Positions 35,167 to 48,023 of a DNA stretch of 64,000 nucleotides are shown piece by piece (the stretch's first letter is position 1; each line of letters opens with the position of its first letter). Source of the stretch: Lethocerus indicus (taxonomy: Eukaryota > Arthropoda > Insecta > Hemiptera > Belostomatidae). The position numbers and the translations under genes are program-made. A model generated the notes under the pieces. That model did no database searches. It was given only the letters and a program-made list of their open reading frames with translations, and had not been told where the DNA came from. The stretch is from assembly GCA_019843655.1 (NCBI GenBank), contig JACDQD010000006.1, positions 19,548,246 to 19,612,245 on the forward strand, in the 5' to 3' direction.

Positions 35167-38100
35167 GTACCGTAAGGATATATATTTAGGTCATAGTATT
35201 TCAGAGTATGAAAATATATTTTAACTGTTTTCAAGAAGGGGGCACGAGAGATATGATTTTTGTGCCTAATACTTCGGTAAAATATTCTTTGTTTAAAAAT
35301 TCAAAAAGTTGTTGACTGTTGACCACGAGAAGGGCAAAGAGTTAGTGGATCAAGATGATGCATTGGTGCCCTGCATTTAATATGACATCGAACGCGTTTT
35401 CTTCTCTGAATTCGAAACATAAATTTCCGGAAGGGGCCGCCCGACTATAATGGCTCGGGGGGGGGCCGGTCCCGGAGCTTAATAGCTGTTTATAACTGCA
35501 AAATGCACACTAGTAAAAGAGATATATAGCTTTCCTATTGGCCGTCTTCAGTGGCCCATTATTCTTACTCCGTAGGCTAAAGCTGAAATTAGGAAAACGT
35601 CGAAAAGATCTATTGCAGCATTCCTAAAATCCGGCACGTCCTATAATTTAATCAGATAACATTATTTCTCCACGTACTGATTATTAAAATGTGATTCAAA
35701 ACGCATATCTGAAATATTGCGTCATCATAGATCAAGATACAATTCGATTTTATTCGATTCCAATTTCTTATATAAAGTAAAAGTAGAATATATTTTCCAG
35801 GAATAGACAATTATCGCTTTTCGATTTATTTATTCTCACCTTTTTGTTATATATCCATATAATTTTAAAAAATACCCCCTACAATGTCTTCAGTAATTTA
35901 GTTTTGTTATTATAGTTCATTTTAATTTAAGTACCACGTAATCGAAGGCAGGCATATTCCGTATAAAACTCCGGTTCAAAATCGTTGGGAACTTAAATTT
36001 TCTCGATTTTCATGTCGAAAATCAACTCGTTACACAGTTCCCCCCATTTCCCTGGTTTCATTAAAATCGTCCCCACCCCCCGCCAACGGCAAATGGGGCG
36101 GGATATACTTTTTCGTCTCCAGCGGCGGACAAAATTCGATTGGGCAATCCGATCAGCCGGGGTGTGATCGGCTATCGCACTACGTAACTGGGCATATTAT
36201 GCAGATGGATTCAGGGAACCCGATGGAAATTGTAGTGATTCAGGTTAGTGGCCTAGTGCTGGCTGCTGGGGGGGTGGGGTTGGTTGTGGGCTAATCCGGT
36301 GAACCAAATCCATCGGTGGCCCGCTAATCCCTCCCTCCCTTCGGGCCCATACCGACCGCCCTCTGTTTGACACAATGATATTTCGGATTACAATAATAAC
36401 GTCCGAATAAAATGATTATAGTCCCCGGATTTGAATTCTGACAGATCCGACGGATACGAATCGGAGCGCTCCACCCCAAATTGATAGCTTCGCCCGACCC
36501 CACCCCGCAACTTCGCCCCCCCCCATCCGCACCTGTTCCCTTCTATTTGAGTTCGTGACTTGTCAGACTGGCCAAAAGTGATTTTGCGGTGTATAATCAG
36601 AGCGGCATTCACGTTTTGAAACAACCGATAATACGGCATTTTACCCTTATATTTCAGCCCAACAATATTATTAGATACCGGTCATGTACTAAAGAAAACT
36701 ATAACGATGGTATTAGTTACCAGAAAATAATATTTCTGGATGCTTTAAAATTGCTGGGCGAAATTTAATCAATAATGCGGCGGAAAATGTTGTCCGATGA
36801 CGGAGGTGAAAAATCGCACTGATATGTAAAACAAATAACTTATATTTTTGTCGTTCCGAATTTCAATAAAATAAGACAGAGAATAATCTAGTAAATATAC
36901 TTATTGCCGGTTACATTTCCACATTTGTCCCGGGACCAATATTTCTTCCGGTCTCGATGGGGAAGCTCTCCCTCAGGCAGCAGTTGTAAATTGATAATTC
37001 AATCGGGGGAATAAATGCGTACGGCGGGTCTACACGAGGAACAGGACACACGATGATTTTCGTTGGAATAAATAATGGCCGGTCTCGAACCGAATGTAAA
37101 CTGCCGGCTAAATTCAGGAAGCGGCTAATTGAATGAGTGCCTGTAAATATTTGAAATGCTAAAAACACATTGGCAAACACAGGACCGGTTCTCGACAGTC
37201 GCCGGCCACCCCTCACTACAATTCACAATACCCTATAATGCACTTACCGCCTATCGGCCCGTTCCCCTCCCCCCCGGCTGTTATTTATTGAAGTAGTACT
37301 CCGCTTCAATATAATAGTACGAAACAGATTCTATAATATATTATTGTTATCGACACAATGTTTTCTGATAGACCCATACGTCTACTACAAACTAAAATCA
37401 GTTTGTTAATATGGCAATTAACAATCATAACAAGAGTTTGGCTACCAATTATACAGATTACCCCCCGCCTTTCTTATAACAGTTTCAGCCATTCTCTTCA
37501 TGTTCAATACTGCAATCCTACTCTGTTAATACATTATAAGATTAGTCAGTTTATACAATTAATACTACAGAGCAGGAATCCATCAAATTCTATCTTTGGC
37601 CACGAGTTCCTGAAGAGTAATATGTTGCACTGTTATAACAAATTTTGATGTCCGAACGGAGGTTTAGTAGGCCACAAAAAGACCCATCAACCAGTGACCT
37701 GCGCCTCAGTGTATTTGTTAGCCCGTTGACATAAAAAGACGTATTGTTCGGTGCAATAAAGGATATAGGTTGGAACTTGGTTCGAAGAAAGCCCTGCCAA
37801 GAGCGTAGGCTGCCAAACCTCCTGTTCCGGAAGTCATTGTGCAGTATTCTAGGGGGTTTCGTTGAGTGCTTACAGCATTAGTTGACCACGTTAATAATTC
37901 TATGTATTATAAAAACAGTTTCTACCCGTGACATTCACTTTCCCGCTCATGCGGGGATTATTCTGTCTATTTTAATGAACGGCACTAAGTTGTGATCAAT
38001 CAGAGCATCTGAAACAACGGCGAGGATTGAATGTAACACCGTTCCGAAAGGAAGGCGGCTAGTTTTAGTACTCGGTTTAAGATGGGGCGAATTGGAGCCA

Positions 38101-38782
38101 AACTGCCGGCTAAAAGGCACCGCCCCCAAATGTGTGGCCCAAATAGAAATTAAGCCCGAGGGGTGGAAGTGGCCGGGGCTCCCCTCATTGGTTAAATTGG
38201 GCTCCATAGCGGGACCGCGCCTGAGGCAAATTATTTCAATTGTCCTTAAGGGTAAGGGTCAGCCCTCCGTTAAGCTTAACGCCGTCCACCTCCAACAACA
38301 TCCCCCTGAGAAATTGGATCTCTCAAGGAACCGGAATTCCCAGAGTTTTATTCGACGCCCTCACCTCTATACAGGTCCGCCCCAGTACTTAAAGGACCGC
38401 TTGAAATATTAAGAATTCAGGGCCGTATAAATGAAATTCAGACTGTTAGCAGGCGACCTAAATGTAACTAATTCCGATAATTAGTGGCGTTTTCCGAAGA
38501 AATCCATTGGGATTCTATGCTTCTCCAATCAATCACTCGTTCATTTCGTTTCGATCACTTCTAAACCTCCAGTTTAGAAAGTTATAAGGGCTAACCACTC
38601 CAGTTTTAATATATCTAGTTTTAACATTAATTTTATTATTTTTTATTATGGTATCACCATCCTTGGAAATACATCATTGTAATATCTTCAGTTTTATAAA
38701 AACCGTTATCTGGAATAAGAAAAATAGCTTGGAATTCTGAAAAATAATACAATTAATACTGGAAAGTTAACAAAATTACTAG
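35167..38782. other. Non-coding stretch with GC-rich islands
   Basis: Islands at about 35420-35480 (with nine or more consecutive G), 36040-36560, 36940-37290 and 38040-38410. CCGGCTAA occurs at 37104-37111 and 38106-38113. AT-rich DNA lies between. No gene recognised. Confidence 0.5.
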
Positions 38783-39041
38783 GTTTGTGGTCTGCGAGGG
38801 GTTGGAATAACGTAGATTTCGTGTGGTCTGTCTCCTCTAGCTCAACTTAAATATTAAAATATATTATAATATTTATGTGTATATATAATTCATATATAAC
38901 TTTAGTTGAATGCATCCCCCCGCCACCGACATCCAAAGTGCCAAAGTGACTAACACCGATATAGAAGATGGTGAGCAGCCGAATTCGGTCTAGCAAAAGA
39001 CCAAATAAGCGAGAGAAGACAGAAACACACGACATCTACAG
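38783..39041. mobile_element. FB1 copy 5, left arm interrupted by AT-rich DNA
   Basis: The left end has the outer TIR (TTTGTGGTCTGCGAGGGGTT, GGAATAACGTAGATTTCGTG) but breaks at TCTGTCTCCTCT (38838). About 75 bp of AT-rich sequence follows (38839-38912), starting CTCAACTTAAA and ending TTTAGTTGAA, weakly inverted to each other. The sequence then resumes as the right arm (CATCCAAAGTGCCAAAGTGA, AGAAGATGGTGAGCAGCCGA, TCGGTCTAGCAAAAGACC, GAAGACAGAAACACACGA). Most of the left arm and the core are missing. Confidence 0.7.
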
Positions 39042-42000
39042 TCACAAAATTACCTTATTAAAAAATATATAGCTACTCAGATATCTGTTGCACTGATATA
39101 TTATATTAAACAGGGGATACCACCCTTTTATCTGCTTTCTTTACTTAATATGGGCTCAGTCCCTTATCGAATTTATCAATTAAATTATCCCTTTTGTTTG
39201 AAGAATAAAAGCGTGCGAAATTTAATATAAGCCGAAATATGAGTTAAGTTGAATTTAATTAACTGGCCTCAAATAGTACTTTCAACAGTTTTAACCCGCG
39301 TATTTAGATGCCTCTGTACCTACTGACACATAATTGGAAAACTGGAGTGAAACCGCAAAGTTTAACTGAACGTATTTTCAAACAAACCGGCCATTAGGCT
39401 TATAATGGGATCTCTCGTGTAAACAACCGGGCAACTAACAAGGCCGGCCCAAATATCCAGGCCGAGAGTCTACAGATATCTCTCGGTCTGAAGGCCCCAA
39501 TTAGGGCCCCCGGGGGCCCGCAACTTTGAAACCGGCCCTTGAAAAACATTAATCAGGAGTCACGGTAGCGCCGGACCTTCCGTGGAAGAGGTTATCGGAC
39601 GGAAGGAGGTGTGTCGGCTTCTCCGCTTTGACAAATTGCTCCACGATTTATTTGCACGCCGAATAATCGCTTTGCACGCTACGCTCTGCCACTGGGCCAG
39701 AAAAGAATATCTATTGAGGTATTTTCAGCAAAATTCAAAGACCAGGACGTTTATGAGTTGAATTAGTTAACAATTATTGAAGCGTATTCTTCAATTCGCT
39801 TTACAGAACCGGGTGGAAATAATGTCACAGAAACACTGATATTTCATTCATGACTTTCATAACTTTCTAAATACTATTTAGCAGCGTTTTGACACTCACT
39901 GATAAGGTTACAGTAAGAATGATGAGAAGAAATCGGCACTCTTGAGCCGTAGAAACGAGAAAAACCCACGAGTACATTATTTATTGTACCAATCTGTGAG
40001 CATTGATTTACACTACTAAATACGGTACTTAGTCAATAAATATTGAACGCGTATCAACGAACACAGACGCCAAGGGGGTTCGTGAAGTTGTCTCGCAGCC
40101 ACTTCTGGTTACAGTGAAAGTGAAAATATATTGCACCATTCATACAGTTAGTAACCTGTTGAAACTGTTCTGCCCCGTTTAAAACTTTTTGAAAGCTACT
40201 GCCAACTAGAGAAAGCTCGGGCGAAGAAAAAGAAGAATGTAAGGAGGGAAGTTATCTCCTCGAGGAGTTGTAATGCAAGAGGACAGCGCAATTGTTTTCT
40301 AACAGACACAACTACTAATTTAATATATGCCAACTCTCTCAGGTATCATTCGAGCCAGAAACCACCATATAATATAATATATTGAATTTTTGGCTCCTTT
40401 CTACATCAGTCTTTGTTGGCGTTAATCGTCCATCATTTTCTGCTATTTATTATTATAATTTACATTTATATTTATTTTATTTTTTATTTATTTATTATTT
40501 CTTAATTGACAGTTATGAGAAAAACACAGTTCAATACTTTGCTCGTTTTTTATAAACCTGGGGTTTTTGTTCGGTAATGCAGTCCTGAAAAATTGAATAT
40601 TTGAATACAAGATTCTTCTATTCCCTACATGCTCCTGGTTATATAAGTCATTACGTGTCCGTACTTACAGTTATGTAAATATTCATATCCATTCTACCGT
40701 GTAATTTCAATATTTCATTCGGCCATTCCACCTTCTTAGGGTGTACCGGAGCGTTTACTTTTCTCTCGGGCACTATCTTTTTCTTGCCCATTACCTGGGC
40801 CAGGCTTTCGCACTTTTAAAGTTTAAAACGGCGGCTCCAATTTTACGATCTCGCCCCGGCTATTAGCCCCCCTCCGCCGTTCCGAGGGGCTTGGCTAAGC
40901 CCTCCAAGATCTCCCGGCCCGATCCAAACCAAATGCGGGGGGTCAGTTCTCGCACTCCCGCTCCGGATAATTTATGTCAGCCATTAACCGTCTCATACGC
41001 TGGATTTTACACCCCTTCGTAGAATTCAAGAACTGGCGCTAAGAAAATGATCACATTCGGTTCTATAAACTATTCAACAAATTCCTCAATAATCAAACAC
41101 GATTTTACATTTTTAATTACATTTAATTTTTTAATTTTTTTCCTTTTTGTTTCATGGCTTTTCGATTTGTGATGAAAATATTTTCATACGTATGAAAAAA
41201 TATTCTATACTTATATCGATAAGAATAATACCGAAAAGTGATGTCTGCAGGGTAATACTGTTTCTCAAGTTCCAATTTATAGTGTATTACATCAACACCG
41301 TAAGACCCGAGAATTTCGCTGTCACTAAGCACAAGAGGAAATGTAAGGGAGTTAGCACTGTTAGCCGGTGTTAGACGGTACAACTGTTCATAGACCTGCA
41401 GTGCTAATGATAGTGTCCGTCAATTAGCCTCTTGGGTGTTAATTTAGTGGGACCCACCGTCCGTTCTAACAGTTGTTGCATTTCAGTGTAAGTTCAGGTA
41501 CTCCACCCTCAGGTAATCCACACCCACTTGTCCAATATTAGTTCCGACAACTTGATGTTTCCTGCTAGAAACGACAAATATTTACCCTGCTCTAATGTTT
41601 GTAATGTTTTGAATATTAAAATTCCCCATTCTCTACTAGGAAATATTATACAATAATACCCAAAACCCAAAATGGTACTTTAGTGTTATAACCATACTTG
41701 CCTATATAACTGCTTATGATACCGATAATTTATTGTTTAAAAGATTTGCATTATATCGCCTATTATAATACAATCGTGGCTAATATATTATGTATATATA
41801 CCTACAAGGTATAAGTACTATTTTACCTATGTTTCCCTCACCTGAAGGACAATTTTTTAATTAAATCGTATAACTAAACAACGTCGAAACAAATTACGAT
41901 TATTGATATTAAATATTTCAAGTTGAAGATATTTAGTGTTGGTTGTGCAACGGTCGGAAATATAAGGGGTCGAACCCTGGCGATAGAACCAGGAAGAATT

Positions 42001-43616
42001 CCGAAACATCGGAAGCAGACAGCACTCAGGAGGGTTCTAGGGAATAAACCCTTCCTCCCGAACTCGCACAAGTGTTTTCCAAAAACCGGTAGAACCTCGG
42101 GCAAATAGAGGTAACGCGATCTTACCGGAAGTTAGTGATAATTCAAATTCTGGTCGTGGAAACCTCTCACTTAATATGTTCCCTAGAGAGTTGCGGGCTT
42201 TACTATCGTTTCCCTCATTCTCCTGGAGGGTTGTACCGAGTGTGAAGCGAGTTGTCGTTGGCATTATTATAAGTGCAGTTCTACATCGAGCGGTGGTTGG
42301 GGTGCCTTGGGCCACCGCTACAAGGGAAACCGCTTAGCCCCCTACCCCTACGTCCTACCCACTTTGAATTCTAAATCCTTCCCCTCGGACCGGATACCTC
42401 TCTCCGAAACCTGACACTGCAACTAGTCCGAATTTCGTTTGAAATAGTTGCAGCCTACCTGTTGGTTAATCACCCACAGTACGGCTTGATTGATAAGAAT
42501 CTAAATGTTATAAAAAAGGAGAAATTATTCAAGAAAATTCAGACAGATTATTAATTATGTCTAGTTTCCCTGTTTCTTTGTACACAAATTTCAAATCACC
42601 GCTGACTGAGTCAAGAATGAAAATAAACGCTTTTAAAATGCTATTCCTAATATCGCTAATTTCAAAAGTTCATTCACGTGTGAAATTCCGGAGCACGGTA
42701 TATTAATACGTGCCATTACTTTTACGAATTGTTACTAATTTATAGTAATTCATTGTACTGCCTAACATGTAGGGAACCATTTTATTTTGACAAATGTAAG
42801 AGGATCGGCTCGTAGATGGTGCTCCCAAATGTAGCTTGAAATGGAAGATGTCGGCGCCACTTCAGAAAGGGATTTGCCTCGTATAAAAGAGGTTGGGACA
42901 GAGAGTGACGGTGGAGCGGGCCCGGCAGTCATGAAAGGAGCGGAGATACTTGCCTGCCCTAATGCCGGTCCGGCGTGGGCCGCGGCCCGAATTGATTCAC
43001 AAAGCATAATAAGTTGAGGCCGACTCGGTTGGATGCAGTTGTGTACAAAAGGCGGGCCACATTTATAAATAGACTTCTCATTCTGGCCCCAATTCATCGC
43101 GCCCACGCATCCCCGGACCCAAAACGATTGTTAAGCCCCCCGTCCACCCCATTCCGCCAAACAAAAATCCGTATTTCAAAGACGGGATTTTGTAACTTTA
43201 TTTCTCTCTCACTCCGCGGTCTAAAAAAAATAAATCATGCTGGGAAGCGCCGGGCATTCATCGAAATGCTCTCTTCTTTTACACTTCCAGGTACCTCCAA
43301 GTACCAGATATATAGGTATATATATATATATATTGTGCTTCAGACATAAACTGTGGTGGCGGTTCGGTCTATTCAATGGGAAACTCAATCATAGAAACTG
43401 GTTGAGGTCATCAAACGGCTACTAGGACAATTTATTGCCGCCTATTTTTTTCTAGTACCAGTCTGTGGACCGGATAAACAACACACTCCGGTTAGTGTTA
43501 GCCGGGCGGTTTCTACGGTTGGATCACTGATGTATCGGTGGGATCAGCAGGTGGATGGAGGGGATGGTTGGGGGTGGTGAGGGGGGTAGGTTAGGCTACA
43601 CTCCATTTGGCTAATA
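39042..43616. other. Non-coding stretch with several GC-rich islands
   Basis: Islands at about 39400-39720 (a 16-bp GC-only palindrome, GGGCCCCCGGGGGCCC, at 39504-39519, and a CCGAGAG...CTCTCGG inverted repeat just before it), 40740-41020, 42290-42420, 42830-43190 and from 43480. A T/A-rich low-complexity run spans 40440-40510. TTAGCCGG lies at 41361-41368 and 43498-43505. A short TA run lies at 43317-43333. Frames at 41923-42315 show no known domain. No gene recognised. Confidence 0.5.
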
Positions 43617-43636
43617 GGGAGTCATCAATAAGGGAG

Positions 43637-43676
43637 TGAGTCATAGCCGGCCACCTGACTCATGACTCATGACTCA
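43637..43676. promoter_or_regulatory. Cluster of AP-1-type sites
   Basis: TGACTCA occurs three times end to end at 43656-43662, 43663-43669 and 43670-43676, and its reverse complement TGAGTCA at 43637-43643. A one-mismatch copy (GGAGTCA) is at 43618-43624. TGASTCA is the consensus for Jun/Fos-type bZIP dimers. The cluster lies in the middle of the GC-rich island 43480-43790, next to a G-rich stretch at 43558-43590. Confidence 0.6.
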
Positions 43677-46600
43677 GCCGGGGCACTATTCACCCCGGCT
43701 CACAACTAATGAACCTGTTGTCTTAACCCCGCGGGGACCCGCCCAATCCGAAATCATTGCCATTCCCGCTACTTTAACCCGACCGGCTATGGTTTTCTAA
43801 ATTGTACATCAAGAAAAGATTAGACGACACTATTAAATAACGAAAGAGGCATTTACTTGATGTAAATGTTTACAATTTTTTAAAACGTTTGTTCGTTTTC
43901 TAAAATACATCTGTGTACAACAAGATTGGAAGGGGGAAAGTGTAGCTGTGGCGAGCAAACCGAGGGTCGGGGTTTGGAGACAAATTGTGTCAGCCGCAGG
44001 GAAGGATGACACTTGAAAGGTCAAGCCCTCAGGTCCCTATTGGTTTTGGTGGCCGGGATCAGACCGGCTCACAAAACTTGGGTCGCGCATTGAAATCCGA
44101 CTGACCCAAATAGCTGTACAGATTTGCCTGATTTTTTTTTTAACAACCCTTGTACCTTGGCTTTTGTTCTGGGGCTCGGATCATATGACTAAAGGATGAA
44201 TTTAATTGGTAAAACCGCCAACGGTCTAAGCCGATCTAAAGAACTATCGGGACCTCAAACCTAAAACCTGAGCCTTCAAATAGAGATAAGCCCCTTTTTC
44301 ATATATAGTGATAGATTTCTAATTTTCAGGGAACACAATTAATTAGTATTAATAGCTATTAATAACTATTACAAAAATTGAATGAGCTAATATTTAGTTT
44401 TCTTTTTTCGAGGAAAATATTTCAAATTCATTTTTAATTACGTAAGCAACGAACGTACTAATTTCAGGAAACATACAAACAACAAATACGAACAACACTG
44501 AAAATAATAAAACGATTACATTTCTCGAATATTCTCCTTCCTGAGCAGACTGCATCCCCAGTAGAGGTAGATAATACTAGAATATAGGGGAAAAAACGGG
44601 TGGGAACAATTTTCTCTAGCGCAGAGCGCCGGGGAAAATTTAAACCGCGTTTGGTAAACTGTCAACTTAGAGTTGTCCGCGTGGACGTTTCAGAGAGCGA
44701 GCGATTAGATCTACACACAAGTGTCGCGTGGTCGGATGAGGGGTAGAAGGGTAGAAGGGTAGTGGTGGCTGGTGGGGGGCCTGGTATCGACACCGGGCCG
44801 GCTACACACTAAATCACAACAACTACACCGAGGCCGTTTAGTTTTATCTCTTGGACTTATGTCACCGACAGACAATTAATGGCCGCACTATCCTCCCCGC
44901 TCCACCCGCCCCCCCCTTCACCACCCACTCTTTCGCCAAAATACCTATCTTGGAATTACGCGCCGTACTACGAACACCTTCCAGTTTTCAATAGTAACTT
45001 GTCTTATGGACTGCGAATTGCAACAGTCGGAAGAAAGCCACAGAAAACAAATAAATCAACGGATAATCTTACTGGAATTTTTCCCTCTTTATTAATCAAG
45101 GTGTGCCATGAAGAAGATCAATAATATTTTAACATACCTGTTTTAACAGCGACCCGATAATGTCGCTAATACAGCAATGTAAGTTTTTTAATAGTATATT
45201 GAATAAAAAACGTTTACATGGATTCTTGCTTTCTATTTATTTATATAAAACACGTTATTTCGATTTTGTTTTCATAATTGCCATCCCTCCCTAAAAAAAT
45301 ATAATTAGACTGCTCAAAGAAAATTGAAGTTCAATTCAGATGTTATTATTAAAACCTGAAGTACCTTTACTTTATTTTTAAGTCAGTCATTAGGTACTCC
45401 CAACCCTGTCAAGACTGTTTTTACACGTTTTAACTCCGTCGGTTTTTTGTTTATGATGGCGTAATGCTTTTTCGGAACGCTAATGAATGCTGCTTTTATT
45501 GATATAAATAAATAATTTAAATACAATTTTCCAGTCTGGTAAATAATAATTTATTCATTCATAAAGAAACTCGGAATGGGTAGACGGGGAGATATTGCAG
45601 GTTAATTGATGTCACGGCCTATTCACGTGCAAATGCCGGGCCTTATGAATGCGGCCTATCAATTATGCGTTTAAAGCCCGTAGAGTGAGTAGAGGTAGTG
45701 AGTGAGAAGAGCCGGGGGGACCGAGAAGCTGCGCGAAGGTAGATCCGAAATATTAATTAGGCGACTAGTTGTTGAAGGAGTTTACTCGACACTGTTCTCC
45801 CACCCCTAACTCAGTTAACAATACCCCGCCCCTAACAGCCGGGAACCTGTCTACGGCCCCGTTCGACACGTCCCCGACGACGACACCCTACGGCCACACA
45901 TGCCCCACAATAACACACGGCCAGACAATCGGTTCTCAACAAGGACAAATCTGCCATCGATTAATACAATCGCCTTAGCTAACCCAATTTCATCGACCTC
46001 AGTATTGAAGTGATTTATACATTCGTAAAAGTTTTCTGAGCAGTTGAACTATGAATTAATACTCCGTGGCATCTCTTTCCAATTTCGTCCAGGACGTCTT
46101 CCTATAAGTTCTGAACTCTACCCCAGAATAAATTCGGACAAATCTGTTGCTTTATTAATTAATTACTAACTAAATTCATAAATGTAAAAAATAATTCTTA
46201 AAGGCAGGTTAAGTTGCACTGATTTATATATTCCGTTAATTACGCCCAGAGCGTTTGTCCTTCTTTAGTTATGTTACGGGTTTCACTTCAGGCCGATTCC
46301 TTATTGGAAGACTAGACTGCTAAAGGACTATAATATTCACAAATAACTACCCGGTAGTGAGGATTCTGAAAATTCTTAGTAAAAAATGAAATTATTATAT
46401 TCCAATTAATTCGTAAAATAATTTGTTTGTTAAATCTAAAACTAGAAATATAAGATAATTTTATTTTAATTTTAACTAACTTTTCTTGAAATTTTTGTCC
46501 ATATAATTTCATGTGTCATTAATAGTGTTCATAAAGAGAAAACGTTAATGGCAAAAGGCCGAGTGGTCCCATTTCCTAAACTGAGTTGGAAATTCAGGAA

Positions 46601-47783
46601 AATGTTGGAATATTTCCGAATCGACATTTTATTTAGCGAACCATTTGGATGCCGAGTAGTTCAATTTACTCCGGTGGAGCGGAGGCCCCGAAACTCAATT
46701 GGAGGGATAATGTCACGTACAGTAGTTTTCCCAATAGCAATAAACATCGGAAAACTTGAAACCGGGGCCGCCTCGAGTTCCAGGGCGTTCTAATCCCAGA
46801 GGAACTTTAGGATAAGTCGCACAACTTTTTGAGGACCAACTTCTTGTATGCAGCCGCATTTCCATTAATTCCAGTTACCATATTTTGAGATAAATAAATA
46901 AGCCGGGTCAAATACGTTTCCAGAAAAAGGTGGACTTACATTTATTTATTTATATTATTATTGATTTTATAATTATAAAGTTCTTAGTGAATCGTTCAAT
47001 CAATACCTGAGATTTACTTACGACTGACAGATAACTAAAGTCCAAGGAATGGATTGAGCGAAACGCTATGGAAAATTGCAAGTTGTTTTATCTGTTTATT
47101 AATAATTTTAATATTCTGCTTTTGTACCTAAAGTTTAAATAAGTTTTTGACATACAACAGGTACATTTCATTGGTGTAATGTCGATTTTAAAGGGTGCTA
47201 AACTGATTAATAAGTCAGGAAAGTAATGTGGCATAAGAAACATATTTATTTATTCCATAAATGGTATTATTTAAGTATCGTTGTAATTCTCGTGTAAAAA
47301 ACAGATAAAATTTTCAGTTTATGATTTTGCCAATTTTATCACTCGCTACTAGTCATTGAGCTAGGGTTAGTCGTGGAATTAGTAAATACATTATTACTGT
47401 AGGGGGGATGGGAGGGAGCTTGAAGGAAGTGGTAAATGGTAGCGAGCCGTCGGGCTTTTCACCGTGGTGGGCGGAGGGAGGGAGCTTTGACCGTCGGCAT
47501 TTGCTCGTTATTCGGCGGCGGCGGCGATGAATTTTAAATTGGGCGAAGCCACCTGTTACATTTGAACCGGGCGGCCCGAAGAGAAATTGAGATGGAAGGT
47601 GGCCCCACCGGACGGGGAGTGGGCCAATCAATATAGGGGACGGGGAACACGGAAATTTAAGTTTGAAAGAGGTATAAAAAGAAGCCTGCGACTATTTGAA
47701 ACTAGTTCGTGACCTCTATCTTTCCAGGCATTGAGAAAAAGCGTACCGAAATGTCCTGATCATTCGCCTAATTGATTAACGAT
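43677..47783. other. Non-coding stretch with GC-rich islands
   Basis: Islands at about 44690-44940, 45640-45920 and 47400-47640. The 44690 island has GGGTAGAA octamer repeats and G-runs (44740-44780); the 47400 island has a (CGG)5 run at 47512-47526 and is followed by TATAAAA at 47673-47679. A 69-codon Pro/Thr/Ser-rich frame at 45769-45978 lacks any known domain. No gene recognised. Confidence 0.5.
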
Positions 47784-47940
47784 CGTAGGTTCGTGGTGTT
47801 TCTGTCGGCTCTCGCTGGTTTGGTCTTTTGCTAGACCAGTTTCGGCTTCTCGCCATCTTCAGTAGCGGTGTTGGTCACTGTTGGCACTTTGGATGTTTTT
47901 CGGGCATCCTCACTGCACTGTTACTTTCACTTGTACTGTC
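47784..47940. mobile_element. FB1 copy 6, solo left arm
   Basis: Left-arm sequence only: TGTTTCTGTCGGCTCTCGCT, GGTCTTTTGCTAGACCAGTT, CTCGCCATCTTCAGTAGCGG, TTGGCACTTTGGATG, GGGCATCCTCACTGCACTG and CACTTGTACTGT. No right arm follows directly; the next family copy starts 84 bp downstream. Confidence 0.75.
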
Positions 47941-48023
47941 AGTACACCATAGTACAAGATCCAACTTCAGGGTTTAGGCAATTTGTGCGAGATCAGGTGA
48001 GCATTATAATAATTAAGAAAACT

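Noticed and set aside
38092..38207. Frames on both strands starting MEPN, suggesting an inverted duplication
   Set aside because: Only about 14 bp (GGAGCC-AA-TG type) is inverted at the two ends; the interiors are unrelated.
41953..41995. Possible tRNA T-arm (AGGGGTCGAACCCTGG)
   Set aside because: The loop lacks the canonical TTC, and no D-arm or anticodon arm with an acceptor stem can be laid out around it.
42037..42315. 92-codon minus-strand frame
   Set aside because: No known domain, and another frame of similar quality overlaps it on the plus strand.
45769..45978. Pro/Thr/Ser-rich 69-codon frame
   Set aside because: Reads somewhat like a disordered protein segment, but has no homologue I recognise, no splice context and lies in a GC-rich island.
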